A stretch of DNA of 64,000 nt, from the NCBI GenBank assembly GCA_964561455.1, contig CAZLPS010000008.1:1-64000 (forward strand). The letters are read 5' to 3'. This document shows positions 56,694 to 64,000 of the stretch, piece after piece (position 1 is the first letter of the stretch; each line of letters opens with the position of its first letter). The translations under genes and the position numbers were made by a program. The notes under the pieces were generated by a model. It did no database searches, was not told the origin of the DNA, and saw nothing but the letters and a program-made list of their open reading frames with translations. The stretch comes from JABDGR01 sp964561455. GTDB taxonomy: Bacteria; Verrucomicrobiota; Verrucomicrobiia; Opitutales; JABDGR01.

Positions 56694-57167
56694 ATGTCCC
56701 GCCGCCGCCGAGCAGTCAAACGTGAACGCGCCATTGATCCGCGTTACAACAGCCCATTGGTCACCCATTTGGTCAGCACCATCATGCGCGGCGGCAAAAA
56801 GACCGTCGCCCAGCGCGTGGTTTATGGCGCTTTTGAAAAGGTCAGCGAGAAGCTCGAAAAGGGCGATCCGGTGGATCTCCTCATGGGCGCGATGGAAAAC
56901 GTCCGCCCGAAACTTGAAGTGAAGAGCCGACGTGTGGGCGGCGCCACCTACCAGGTGCCTGTCGAAATCTCGTTTGAGCGCCAGCAGAGCCTTGCCTTTC
57001 GCTGGCTCGTCGAGGCCGCCCAAGGCCGCAAGGGCATGCCCATGCGTGAAGCCCTCGCCGCTGAAATCGTGGATGCCTACAACAACACCGGCACCGTCGT
57101 GAAAAAGCGCGAAGACGCCCACCGCATGGCCCAAGCCAACCGGGCGTTTGCCCATTTGCGCTGGTAA
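56694..57167 (+). CDS. rpsG: 30S ribosomal protein S7
   Basis: The 157-residue protein has typical S7 length and sequence: MSRRRRAVKRER, then LVTHLVSTIMRGGKKTVAQR, NVRPKLEVKSRRVGGATYQVP and the C-terminal KKREDAHRMAQANRAFAHLRW. It nucleates folding of the 16S 3' domain. It is the second str operon gene, 142 bp after rpsL. No Shine-Dalgarno is present. Confidence 0.98.
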   Translation: MSRRRRAVKRERAIDPRYNSPLVTHLVSTIMRGGKKTVAQRVVYGAFEKVSEKLEKGDPVDLLMGAMENVRPKLEVKSRRVGGATYQVPVEISFERQQSLAFRWLVEAAQGRKGMPMREALAAEIVDAYNNTGTVVKKREDAHRMAQANRAFAHLRW

Positions 57168-57186
57168 TGCTTCGCTGAGGCCAGAT

Positions 57187-57268
57187 TATTGTTATACTGC
57201 TGTATTGTTATATTGTTAGGCAGCCCAACGGCGGAGTCGTCCCGCACCCATACAACAATTTAACAATA
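57187..57268 (+). promoter_or_regulatory. Inverted and direct repeats in the rpsG-fusA leader
   Basis: TATTGTTATATTGTT (57203-57217) pairs with AACAATTTAACAATA (57254-57268) with one mismatch over 15 bp, enclosing a 36-nt GC-rich loop. TATTGTTATA also occurs as a direct copy at 57187-57196. The transcript could form a hairpin about 60 nt before the fusA start, either regulating EF-G synthesis or being the footprint of a small mobile repeat. Confidence 0.45.
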
Positions 57269-57326
57269 GGGCCGTCATCCCGGCACGAGAACCCCAAGTC
57301 TTAAAACACCAAACAACTTTCCCGCC

Positions 57327-59507
57327 ATGTCCGCACCCGCACCCGCCACCGCCCTGCCTGCCCTTTCGCCCGCCAATTCGCCGACGCGCCGCTTCCCCTT
57401 GGAATACACGCGCAACATCGGCATCGCCGCCCACATTGACGCCGGCAAGACGACTACCACCGAGCGCGTGCTCTTCTATGCAGGCGTCATTCACAAGATG
57501 GGTGACGTACATGACGGCAACACCGTGACCGACTGGATGGAGCAGGAGCGCGAGCGCGGCATCACCATCACGGCTGCCGCCATTTCCGCCGGCTGGACGA
57601 CCAAGGAAGGCCCTTATGTCGGGATCGCCCACACCATCAACATCATTGACACCCCCGGCCACGTGGACTTCACGGCCGAGGTCGAACGCTCCCTCCGCGT
57701 GCTCGACGGCGCAATCGCCGTGTTCTGCGCCGTCGCCGGCGTGCAGCCCCAGTCCGAGACGGTCTGGCGCCAGATGAACAAGTACCGCGTCTGCCGCGTC
57801 GCCTACGTCAATAAGATGGACCGCACGGGCGCTAATTTCTTCAAAGCGCTTGACGACATCCGCACCAAGCTGCGCGGCAATGCCCACCCGCTGTACATTC
57901 CCTACGGCGCGGCCGACACATTCAACGGCGTCATTGACCTGGTGAAAATGGTCCTCTGCGAATACGACCCGACCGACGTGAGCGGCGTGCGCTACTTCGA
58001 AAAACCCATTCCCGAAAGCCACCTGGCCGAAGCGAAGCTGTGGCGCGACAAGCTCATCGAAGGCCTCGCCGACTTCGATGACGCCCTCGCGGAAAAATTC
58101 CTCGACGGCAAGGACGTCAGCATTGACGAGCTCCGCAGCGTCATCCGCAAGGCCACCCTCACGGAAAACTTCGTCGGGGTCATTCCTGGCAGCGCACTGA
58201 AGAACAAGGGCGTGCAAATGGTGCTCGACGCCGTCGTCAACTACCTGCCCAATCCGATCGAAGCCCGCCCGATGATTGCCCACCGGGACGACGAAACCAC
58301 CACGGAAATCGTTCCCGACGACAAACACAAGGCCATCGGGCTCGTCTTCAAATTATGGACCGACCAGTTCGTCGGCCGCCTGGTCTTCTTCCGTCTTTAC
58401 GCCGGCACGCTCAAGAAGGGCGACACCATGTACAATCCGCGCACCCGCCGCACGGAACGCATTTCGCGCCTCCTCTTCATGAAGGCTGATGAACGCCTCG
58501 ACGTCGACGCCATTTACTCCGGCGACATTTGCGCCATTGTCGGCGCCAAGGACGTCGTGACGGGTGATACGCTCTGCAATGAAGATCTTGATCTGCGCCT
58601 CGAGCCGCCCACCTTCCCTGAGCCCGTCATTTCGATGTCCATTGAGCCGAAGACCAAGGCCGACCAGGAGAAGCTCTCCATTGGCCTGCAGCGCCTTGCC
58701 TCGGAGGATCCGACCTTCCGCCTCACCTCCAATCCCGAAACCGGCCAGACGATCATCGCCGGCATGGGTGAGTTGCACTTGGAAATCATCCGCGACCGTC
58801 TCTTCCGCGAATTCAAGGTTGAAGCCGATGCCGGCCGCCCGCAAATCGCTTATCGCGAAACGATCACCAAGTCCTCCAAGGGCGTGGGTAAATTCATCCG
58901 CCAATCCGGCGGCAAGGGCCAGTACGGCCACGCCGAAATCGTCCTTTCGCCCAACGGCAAGGGGAAGGGCAACGAAGTCATCAATGAAATCGTCGGCGGC
59001 ACCATCCCGAAGGAATTCATCAAGCCCACCATCGAGGGTTTCCACGAAGCCGCCAACAATGGCGTCGTCGCCGGCTACCCGGTGATCGACTTCAAGGTGC
59101 AGCTCGTCTTTGGCTCCTTCCACGAAGTGGACTCCAATGAAATGGCGTTCAAGATGGCCGGCATTTTTGCGTTCAAGGACGCGATGAAGAACTGCGCGCC
59201 CATTTTGCTGGAGCCGATCATGAAGGTCGAAGTCGTCACCCCGGAAGAATACCAGGGTGACATCATGGGCGACCTCAACCGCCGCCGTGGCCAGATTCAG
59301 GGCATGGAGACCAAGAACGGTCTCGTGTACATTGCCGCGAACGTGCCGCTGGAAACGATGTTCGGCTATTCGACGGACGTGCGCTCCCTCTCGAAAGGCC
59401 GCGCCTCCTACTCGATGGAGCCGTCGCACTTCGAGCAGGTGCCCGCCAGCCTGCTGACCAAAATCGTCGAAGCCAACGCCTCCCGCGGCGCCGCGCGCAC
59501 CATCTAA
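57327..59507 (+). CDS. fusA: Translation elongation factor G
   Basis: The 726-residue GTPase drives ribosomal translocation. GTP-binding motifs are intact: AHIDAGKT (35-42), RGIT (77-80), DTPGH (108-112) and NKMD (162-165). All five EF-G domains follow, ending in EVVTPEEYQGDIMGDLNRRRGQIQG. Compared with the usual start, the N terminus has about 20 extra Ala/Pro/Ser residues (APAPATALPALSPANSPT). No in-frame ATG lies between the chosen start and NIGIAAHIDAG. It sits 159 bp after rpsG and precedes rpsJ, where tuf is usually found. Confidence 0.98.
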   Translation: MSAPAPATALPALSPANSPTRRFPLEYTRNIGIAAHIDAGKTTTTERVLFYAGVIHKMGDVHDGNTVTDWMEQERERGITITAAAISAGWTTKEGPYVGIAHTINIIDTPGHVDFTAEVERSLRVLDGAIAVFCAVAGVQPQSETVWRQMNKYRVCRVAYVNKMDRTGANFFKALDDIRTKLRGNAHPLYIPYGAADTFNGVIDLVKMVLCEYDPTDVSGVRYFEKPIPESHLAEAKLWRDKLIEGLADFDDALAEKFLDGKDVSIDELRSVIRKATLTENFVGVIPGSALKNKGVQMVLDAVVNYLPNPIEARPMIAHRDDETTTEIVPDDKHKAIGLVFKLWTDQFVGRLVFFRLYAGTLKKGDTMYNPRTRRTERISRLLFMKADERLDVDAIYSGDICAIVGAKDVVTGDTLCNEDLDLRLEPPTFPEPVISMSIEPKTKADQEKLSIGLQRLASEDPTFRLTSNPETGQTIIAGMGELHLEIIRDRLFREFKVEADAGRPQIAYRETITKSSKGVGKFIRQSGGKGQYGHAEIVLSPNGKGKGNEVINEIVGGTIPKEFIKPTIEGFHEAANNGVVAGYPVIDFKVQLVFGSFHEVDSNEMAFKMAGIFAFKDAMKNCAPILLEPIMKVEVVTPEEYQGDIMGDLNRRRGQIQGMETKNGLVYIAANVPLETMFGYSTDVRSLSKGRASYSMEPSHFEQVPASLLTKIVEANASRGAARTI

Positions 59508-59733
59508 AGCGATTTATGATTTAAGAATTATGATTTCGGAAGCATTTCCGCCATCAAAATTCTCCTTGCGCATTTCCGCGTCTTTGCCACTCTTAACCAA
59601 GAACTAAAAACTAGAAACTAAAGCACTTTTCCTCCCCGTTCTTTTCCAGTTTGATGATTTCTGCTGTTTGGGCGCCCCCGGCGTCCCAAAAGAGAACGCG
59701 GACGCATTTTTCTCCTCCCAACACTTCCCTCCC

Positions 59734-60042
59734 ATGGCCAACCAGCGCATCCGCATCAAACTGAAGGGTTTCGACTATCGCATCATCGACCAGTCGGCCC
59801 TCGACATCGTTGAAACCGCCAAGCGCTCCGGCGCCCGCGTCGCCGGCCCCGTGCCGCTCCCGGTCCGCATCGAGAAACTTTCCGTCAACCGCTCCCCGCA
59901 CGTCGATAAGAAGTCCATGGAGCAATTCGAACTGCGCACCCACAAGCGCATCATTGACATCGTCGAACCCACCGCGCAAACCGTGGACGAATTGAAGAAG
60001 CTGAACCTGCCCGCGGGCGTGGATATTCAGATTACGGTGTAG
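59734..60042 (+). CDS. rpsJ: 30S ribosomal protein S10
   Basis: The 102-residue protein is clear S10: IRIKLKGFDYRIIDQSA, GPVPLPVRIEKLSVNRSPHVDKKSMEQFE-type core, THKRIIDIVEP and the LPAGVDIQITV end. The ATG at 59734 was chosen over the open frame back to 59668 because homologues start at MANQRIRI or equivalent. It lies 226 bp after fusA (AT-rich, with reiterated AACTA/GAACTA words near 59597-59622) and is followed by a terminator, not by rplC. Confidence 0.97.
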   Translation: MANQRIRIKLKGFDYRIIDQSALDIVETAKRSGARVAGPVPLPVRIEKLSVNRSPHVDKKSMEQFELRTHKRIIDIVEPTAQTVDELKKLNLPAGVDIQITV

Positions 60043-60246
60043 GGCTGGTTCGCCGCAGGCGAGTTTTGTTTTGGTCAACGATGATTCGGCTCCCGGGCAA
60101 ATCCGCTTCGGGAACTTGCTCAAGCGCGCAGGTCAACGCGGCCTGAATTTTCTCGATCCTAGTGGGCCACACCCGCATTCGAATGGCGCCTCCGTGGCGT
60201 GGGGAATATTCTAATCGAGCAGAATTTTCAGGTTCGCATCAGACAC
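60032..60246 (-). pseudogene. Decayed DUF5615-type toxin gene
   Basis: On the minus strand a GTG at 60246 opens SDANLKILLD-stop-NIPHA, matching the family start KILLDENIPH with GAG changed to TAG (60211-60213). After a frame change near 60187 the strand continues AIRMRVWPTRIEKIQAALTC and DLPGSRIIVDQNKTRLRR, which resembles the C-terminal strand-helix and DxNxTRxR end of DUF5615 proteins. The PIN-like catalytic middle is missing. The end overlaps the last codons of rpsJ. The family call is from memory of its typical sequence. Confidence 0.6.
60049..60072 (+). terminator. Terminator after rpsJ
   Basis: A 5-bp stem TCGCC/GGCGA with GCA loop (60050-60062), followed by GTTTTGTTTT, lies eight bases past the rpsJ stop. 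It closes the short str operon. Confidence 0.55.
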
Positions 60247-60328
60247 AGGTGAAGATCTGTTCTTCACTCACTATTTCAGCGGTGAAGGCCAGCGCGGCGC
60301 TGACATCCTCTGAAGTCAATTGGCGGCT
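60239..60328 (-). pseudogene. Remnant of a DUF433 antitoxin gene
   Basis: Immediately after the stop of the PATR gene, in the same minus-strand frame, the residues SRQLTSEDVSAALAFTAEIV are followed by nine more and a TGA. LT-EDV-AALA(F/Y)-AE is the conserved C-terminal helix of DUF433 antitoxins, which pair with DUF5615 toxins and usually overlap them as seen here (TGA at 60239-60241 overlapping the GTG-started frame). The N-terminal two thirds are gone. Confidence 0.62.
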
Positions 60329-63300
60329 CTAATTTGTCGGCATCACTAGAACCCGCAAAAAAATTGGCCCGTTGGCCGGCATCGCCACACTTGCTTGATA
60401 GCGGGTGGTGAAGGTGTTGGCATCAGGCAGTTGTGAAATATTGCCCGCATCAATGTTGTTCCAACTCGCCATATTTGTGGAGTACTGCGGTACCAATTGA
60501 TAGTCGGTCAGGTACTTCCGAGCCGGGTATTGAATTGAAAGAAAGTTGGCGCCCCCGACATTGACGACGGTTTCGGCAAGCGCGCCGGCTGCAATGGGCC
60601 CAGTGCCCAAATTAAGAGCGTAACGAATCACATTGGCTGGGCCTGTAAAGGGGGTTGCCGTCGGTAGTGCGTCATTACCAGTCAAGCCGACGGCAGCCGC
60701 CCATTGGGCGTAGTTAAGGGATTGGGTGGCAATCACTCCGGCAGTGGCAAGCTGCGAGGTGTCCCAGCCAAAATTGGCATCAGCGGGAAGCACGACATTC
60801 GCGAAGTTTCCCGTCACATTGCCGGAAACCTGGAAGAGATTAAAAGTCGTGCCGACCGGCGGCTCAAAGCCGTTGGTAAAATTTAACTGGAGCGTTCCGC
60901 CGAGGGTCAGATTTCCTCCAACATTAATGGCGCCATATTGGGTCCCTCGGCTGGCCCCACCAATCTGAAAGCTTGCCGAGGCGTTGCCAGACAGACTCAG
61001 ATTCTGGCTGAAGTTGAGCACACCCAGATTTCCCGTATCGCCTGGCACCAACCGGCCGTTCACATTGGCATTTCCGACAATTGTGCCGGTACCCTGCAGT
61101 TGTTGGCTGGCTCCCACGGTAAACTTGACCAGTCTCACGTCCAAAGTCCCCCCAATTAGGTCAATGACACTGCTGGCGCCGATACCGCTATTGACCCATA
61201 ATACAAGCGTACTCGAATTAATGACGGTATTTCCCGTGTAGGTATTGTTGGCGTTTAGGGTCAAGTTTTCCGAGTCGGACAAAATGACGCCACCGGAGCC
61301 GGAAAGCACTCCATAAAAACTCGACGTGCTGTTGGCAAGGGAAAGAGTGACGCCCTCTCCGTCGTCGTTTACGAGGGGGAGTTCCTGATTCCCGCCAATC
61401 CCAAGTGCATGAAATGTGGTTATCCCATGGAATCTCACGTTGCCTCCTTGATTGGCGTAATTCAAAAGGGAATTTTGCAAGGCATTGGGGTTTGCAATCA
61501 CCAAATTGCCGCCAGTAACTATCACGACCGCCTCCATCTCATTGGCCGCCGCCAAGGTAAGGTTCCCGGCGCCACCTTTGGCAAATTCATCATCCTGATT
61601 CCACCCTATGGCAAAGCCAATTGAATTAGCGAACGTCACATCGTTGCCATTGGTGTCGATCGTGGTTGTGCTAGCCCAGCCATACCGGCCAACATTTACC
61701 GTGCGAGCGGAGATGTCAACGGAGCTGCCCGGGGCGTATTGGAGGGTGCCGCCGAAGAGATCGATCGTGTTGCCGGCACCCAACTGGCTTAAGCTGGAGA
61801 AAATTAGAGTGCTGCCAAGCAAGATCAGATCGCCGGAAAAGTTGTTGTCCGCCAAAAGGCGAATGGTTCCATTGCCACCCCCGCTGATCGTAAGCGAGCC
61901 GGCGCCGCCATTGCCAATGGGGTGAGTCAAAATTACGTTTTGAAAGACAGGATCAAATCCGCCGCCCCCTGGGCCAAAATCGGTAATGCGGGTTGATACA
62001 TCTACTGGACTGTCGAAATTTATCGCCCCCCCATTGAAATAAATCGTTTGATTAGTGCCCAAATTGTTTAACGTGGAGATCGACAGGGATCCCGCGTTGA
62101 TTTGGGTGGGGCCGCTATACGTGTTATTTCCGGTCAACACCTCCGTCCCGGTGCCAACCTTGGTCAATGTTACGTTTACTCCCGAGATATTGCCGCTAAA
62201 TGTTTCGAATAGAAAATTACCAAATGTCAGGTTGACCGGCGCGCCATCGGCGTTCACCAAATTTAAATCACGGTCTCCACTCAAGCCTCCAAACACTGCG
62301 TTCGTCACTCCGGTGCCAAAGCTGATATTGCCACCTAGGGAAGTAATGTTGACAATGCTATTTTGCAAGGCCCGGTTGTCGGCCACCACCAGATTTCCGC
62401 TAAGAATGCTGGTGCTGCCGGCAAACGTGTTGGCATTCGCCAAAATAAGGTTGCCCGCGCCTGTCTTGGTGAAATTTCCGGCACCTAAATCGCTGGTATT
62501 GCCAGCTATTGGATTGGCAAAAGTTACATCGTTCCCATTGGTGTCAACTACTGCTGTTGAACCATTAAAACTCAGACCCCGATTAGACAAATCAATCGAA
62601 ATTCCAGGGCCAAATTTTAGTGTCCCATTGTTAATTGTAACCGGACCCGTGCCCAGGCTATTTGGAGAAGTAAAAAACAGCGTGCCTCCGAAAATGTTGG
62701 TCGCGCCAGAGTAGGCGTTGTTTCCAGTCAGTGTAAGGGTTCCGTTGGCCAACTTGGTGACTGAGCCGGAACCGCCAAGATTTCCGGACAAGGTGGCATT
62801 GAACCCATCGGTTGAGACGCGCATGCCGGAACTCGAATTATTCGTGAGGTTTATATTCAGAGAAGTTGAAAAGTCGTGACCAATCACATCGAGTTGGCCA
62901 AATGACCAGATTATGTTGTAATTGCCGGATCCGGCCTGAATCCCATCAATTCCGCCAACCTTGAGCTGGCCCCCGAAATTGAACGTACCGTTGGAGCCTG
63001 CCTGGGAGGCCAATACCAAATTACCGTTGACAATGACTGTGCCCTGGACACCGATGGTCAAGGTCCCGCTCCCGAGGTTGCCCACAATTAGGTCGTGGTT
63101 TAGGGTCCAGGTGCCCCGCGTAGGAAGGCCCCCCAAGCCCACGTTGACGTACCCGGTGGCATTGGCCGAGTTACCGACAATCCCGGAGTTGCTGGTCAGG
63201 GTCTTGACGGAAATTTGAAGGGAAGGGGTGCTCGCAGTGCCAGCACTGCTGTTGCCGACGACGACGAGATCAGCCGTTGCATTGGCGACAGAAATCAACG

Positions 63301-63544
63301 CCTGGTTGCCACTTGGGTTATCAATGATCGCCGAACTCGATGCCCCGGGTACCTGTGCTGAGTTCCAATTTGAAGCGGTATTCCAATCGCTACTCGTATT
63401 ACCCGTCCAAACCTGGGCCTTGACCAGCGAGGCGTTGAAAAATACCCAAACGAGCACCAATAAGAACGGCCAGCACATTCTCGGACGCGATAACCGGAGT
63501 CCAGCTTGACGGGAAACAGGGACATGGTTGCGGCGGGAATTCAT
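60329..63544 (-). CDS. Secreted PATR-repeat protein, 1071 aa
   Basis: A signal peptide (core MCWPFLLVLVWVFFNASLVKA, cleaved after about Ala43) is followed at once by the PATR-protein opening VWTGNTSSDWNTASNWN. The body has repeated TLTLTGNNAYSGATNI...GGTLFF units, two of the longer GGLSGD/IGGNQEL units and DxSxR...DTNGNDVTFANPI units, all also present in the giant protein. The bead repeat is absent. The C terminus (about 925-1071: NYAQWAAAVGLTGNDALPTATPF..., YQLVPQYSTNMASWNNIDAG) is a domain seen at the end of many verrucomicrobial secreted proteins; there is no PEP-CTERM and no barrel. It is the normal-sized counterpart of the giant gene; function unknown, surface role likely. Confidence 0.9.
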   Translation of the reverse strand: MNSRRNHVPVSRQAGLRLSRPRMCWPFLLVLVWVFFNASLVKAQVWTGNTSSDWNTASNWNSAQVPGASSSAIIDNPSGNQALISVANATADLVVVGNSSAGTASTPSLQISVKTLTSNSGIVGNSANATGYVNVGLGGLPTRGTWTLNHDLIVGNLGSGTLTIGVQGTVIVNGNLVLASQAGSNGTFNFGGQLKVGGIDGIQAGSGNYNIIWSFGQLDVIGHDFSTSLNINLTNNSSSGMRVSTDGFNATLSGNLGGSGSVTKLANGTLTLTGNNAYSGATNIFGGTLFFTSPNSLGTGPVTINNGTLKFGPGISIDLSNRGLSFNGSTAVVDTNGNDVTFANPIAGNTSDLGAGNFTKTGAGNLILANANTFAGSTSILSGNLVVADNRALQNSIVNITSLGGNISFGTGVTNAVFGGLSGDRDLNLVNADGAPVNLTFGNFLFETFSGNISGVNVTLTKVGTGTEVLTGNNTYSGPTQINAGSLSISTLNNLGTNQTIYFNGGAINFDSPVDVSTRITDFGPGGGGFDPVFQNVILTHPIGNGGAGSLTISGGGNGTIRLLADNNFSGDLILLGSTLIFSSLSQLGAGNTIDLFGGTLQYAPGSSVDISARTVNVGRYGWASTTTIDTNGNDVTFANSIGFAIGWNQDDEFAKGGAGNLTLAAANEMEAVVIVTGGNLVIANPNALQNSLLNYANQGGNVRFHGITTFHALGIGGNQELPLVNDDGEGVTLSLANSTSSFYGVLSGSGGVILSDSENLTLNANNTYTGNTVINSSTLVLWVNSGIGASSVIDLIGGTLDVRLVKFTVGASQQLQGTGTIVGNANVNGRLVPGDTGNLGVLNFSQNLSLSGNASASFQIGGASRGTQYGAINVGGNLTLGGTLQLNFTNGFEPPVGTTFNLFQVSGNVTGNFANVVLPADANFGWDTSQLATAGVIATQSLNYAQWAAAVGLTGNDALPTATPFTGPANVIRYALNLGTGPIAAGALAETVVNVGGANFLSIQYPARKYLTDYQLVPQYSTNMASWNNIDAGNISQLPDANTFTTRYQASVAMPANGPIFLRVLVMPTN

Positions 63545-63613
63545 TACGGGACAGCGGGGCGCTTAATCAATTTGCCAGAAACAGGTATTTCCAGCCAACA
63601 AAGTGCATCCACC

Positions 63614-63643
63614 TGTATAATTCAGCAGTCCGTCTTCTGTCAA
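63614..63643 (-). promoter_or_regulatory. Sigma70-like promoter of the PATR gene
   Basis: On the minus strand TTGACA (63638-63643) and TATACA (63614-63619) are 18 bp apart, with the expected start near 63607, giving a leader of about 63 nt before the ATG at 63544. The rest of the 196-bp gap shows no gene. Confidence 0.5.
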
Positions 63644-63740
63644 AACCTAACCATCCTATAATCAGACTAGTGACCAAAACATTGAGCGATTCCTCCTTCC
63701 GGACGCAAAGCCATTTTAGCAGCTTGAAACTTGTCCTGGA

Positions 63741-63986
63741 ATGGCCACAATGGCGCTCATGAAGACGTTGGAACTGGATTTGACCGACCCGTTAGCCGCC
63801 AAATTGAATCGCGCCGTGGCGAAAGGCAGTTTCCATGATGTCGGCGAATTAACGCGGGCCGCGTTGCGCGATTTCCTGGCTCGGGGGCGACTCGCTCTGG
63901 TGGAGCAGCATCAACTGGACGACATCAAGGCTGCCGTGCGGGAGGCTAAGCGTATGGGCGCAGGCCGGACTGCTGGATCAAGGTGA
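63741..63986 (+). CDS. ParD-like antitoxin, possibly frameshifted near its end
   Basis: The 81-residue protein has a ribbon-helix-helix-like opening (MKTLELDLTDPLAAKLNRAV, from the third Met at 63759) and the ParD-type helix GSFHDVGELTRAALRDFLARG, followed by LVEQHQLDDIKAAVREA. ParD proteins bind and neutralise ParE toxins and repress their own operon; a toxin gene would lie beyond the window. After AVREA the frame ends in an unusual KRMGAGRTAGSR. The neighbouring frame reads QAGLLDQGEAEAL and stays open to the window end, which looks more like a continuing antitoxin, so a frameshift around 63945-63960 is possible. The first ATG (63741) is used; 63750 and 63759 are alternatives. Confidence 0.65.
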   Translation: MATMALMKTLELDLTDPLAAKLNRAVAKGSFHDVGELTRAALRDFLARGRLALVEQHQLDDIKAAVREAKRMGAGRTAGSR

Positions 63987-64000
63987 AGCAGAAGCTCTCG

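Noticed and set aside
57216..59429. Long minus-strand frames opposite fusA (57216-58328, 58353-59429)
   Set aside because: fusA is certain on the plus strand; these frames give Val/Gly/Arg/His-rich sequence with no family resemblance.
60043..60328. Treating the rpsJ-PATR gap as empty intergenic sequence
   Set aside because: The minus strand carries readable DUF433 and DUF5615 fragments, so it is listed as two pseudogenes instead.

Overview
The window looks like the chromosome of a GC-rich Gram-negative bacterium, most likely a verrucomicrobiote of the Opitutae type. This is inferred from family content only: secreted proteins built of autotransporter-associated beta-strand (PATR) repeats, a PEP-CTERM anchor, a DUF1080 lipoprotein, a PA0069-type radical SAM protein, sugar-ester esterases, and ribosomal protein genes without Shine-Dalgarno sequences. 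No 16S gene or other decisive marker is present.

Layout. (1) 1-53: 3' part of a tRNA with a CAT anticodon, followed by a terminator for the next gene. (2) 211-39450, minus strand: one uninterrupted gene of about 13,080 codons, 61% of the window. It encodes a giant secreted protein with an N-terminal signal peptide, many PATR repeats, sixteen blocks of a second phage-structural-like bead repeat, three internal points that look like the start of another PATR protein, and a PEP-CTERM tail instead of an autotransporter barrel. (3) 39451-40270: AT-rich upstream region with a long inverted repeat. (4) 40271-41449, minus: PA0069-family radical SAM protein. (5) 41568-50818: a polysaccharide/cell-surface region with three related secreted beta-propeller proteins (7, 14 and 14 repeats; the third is broken by an in-frame TAA), a two-gene esterase operon (alpha/beta hydrolase plus a tandem SGNH rhamnogalacturonan-acetylesterase-like protein), and an inserted ParE-type toxin-antitoxin pair. 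(6) 51085-55852: a triple-repeat UPF0145/YbjQ protein, an orphan HicB-like antitoxin, a DUF1080 lipoprotein, a two-TM coiled-coil protein and a secreted Ser/Gly-rich protein with a strong terminator. (7) 56165-60042: a reduced str operon rpsL-rpsG-fusA-rpsJ, with no tuf and no S10-operon continuation, closed by a terminator. (8) 60032-60328: decayed DUF433/DUF5615 toxin-antitoxin pair. (9) 60329-63544, minus: a normal-sized PATR protein with a recognisable promoter. (10) 63741-63986: a ParD-like antitoxin at the window edge.

How it fits together. The two PATR proteins, the propeller proteins and the esterases are all predicted to be exported, so most non-housekeeping genes here serve the cell surface or polysaccharide breakdown. 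The PEP-CTERM tail implies that an exosortase, not encoded here, anchors the giant protein. Four toxin-antitoxin-related loci in about 19 kb, in different states of decay, mark the right half as a place where genes come and go around the conserved str genes.
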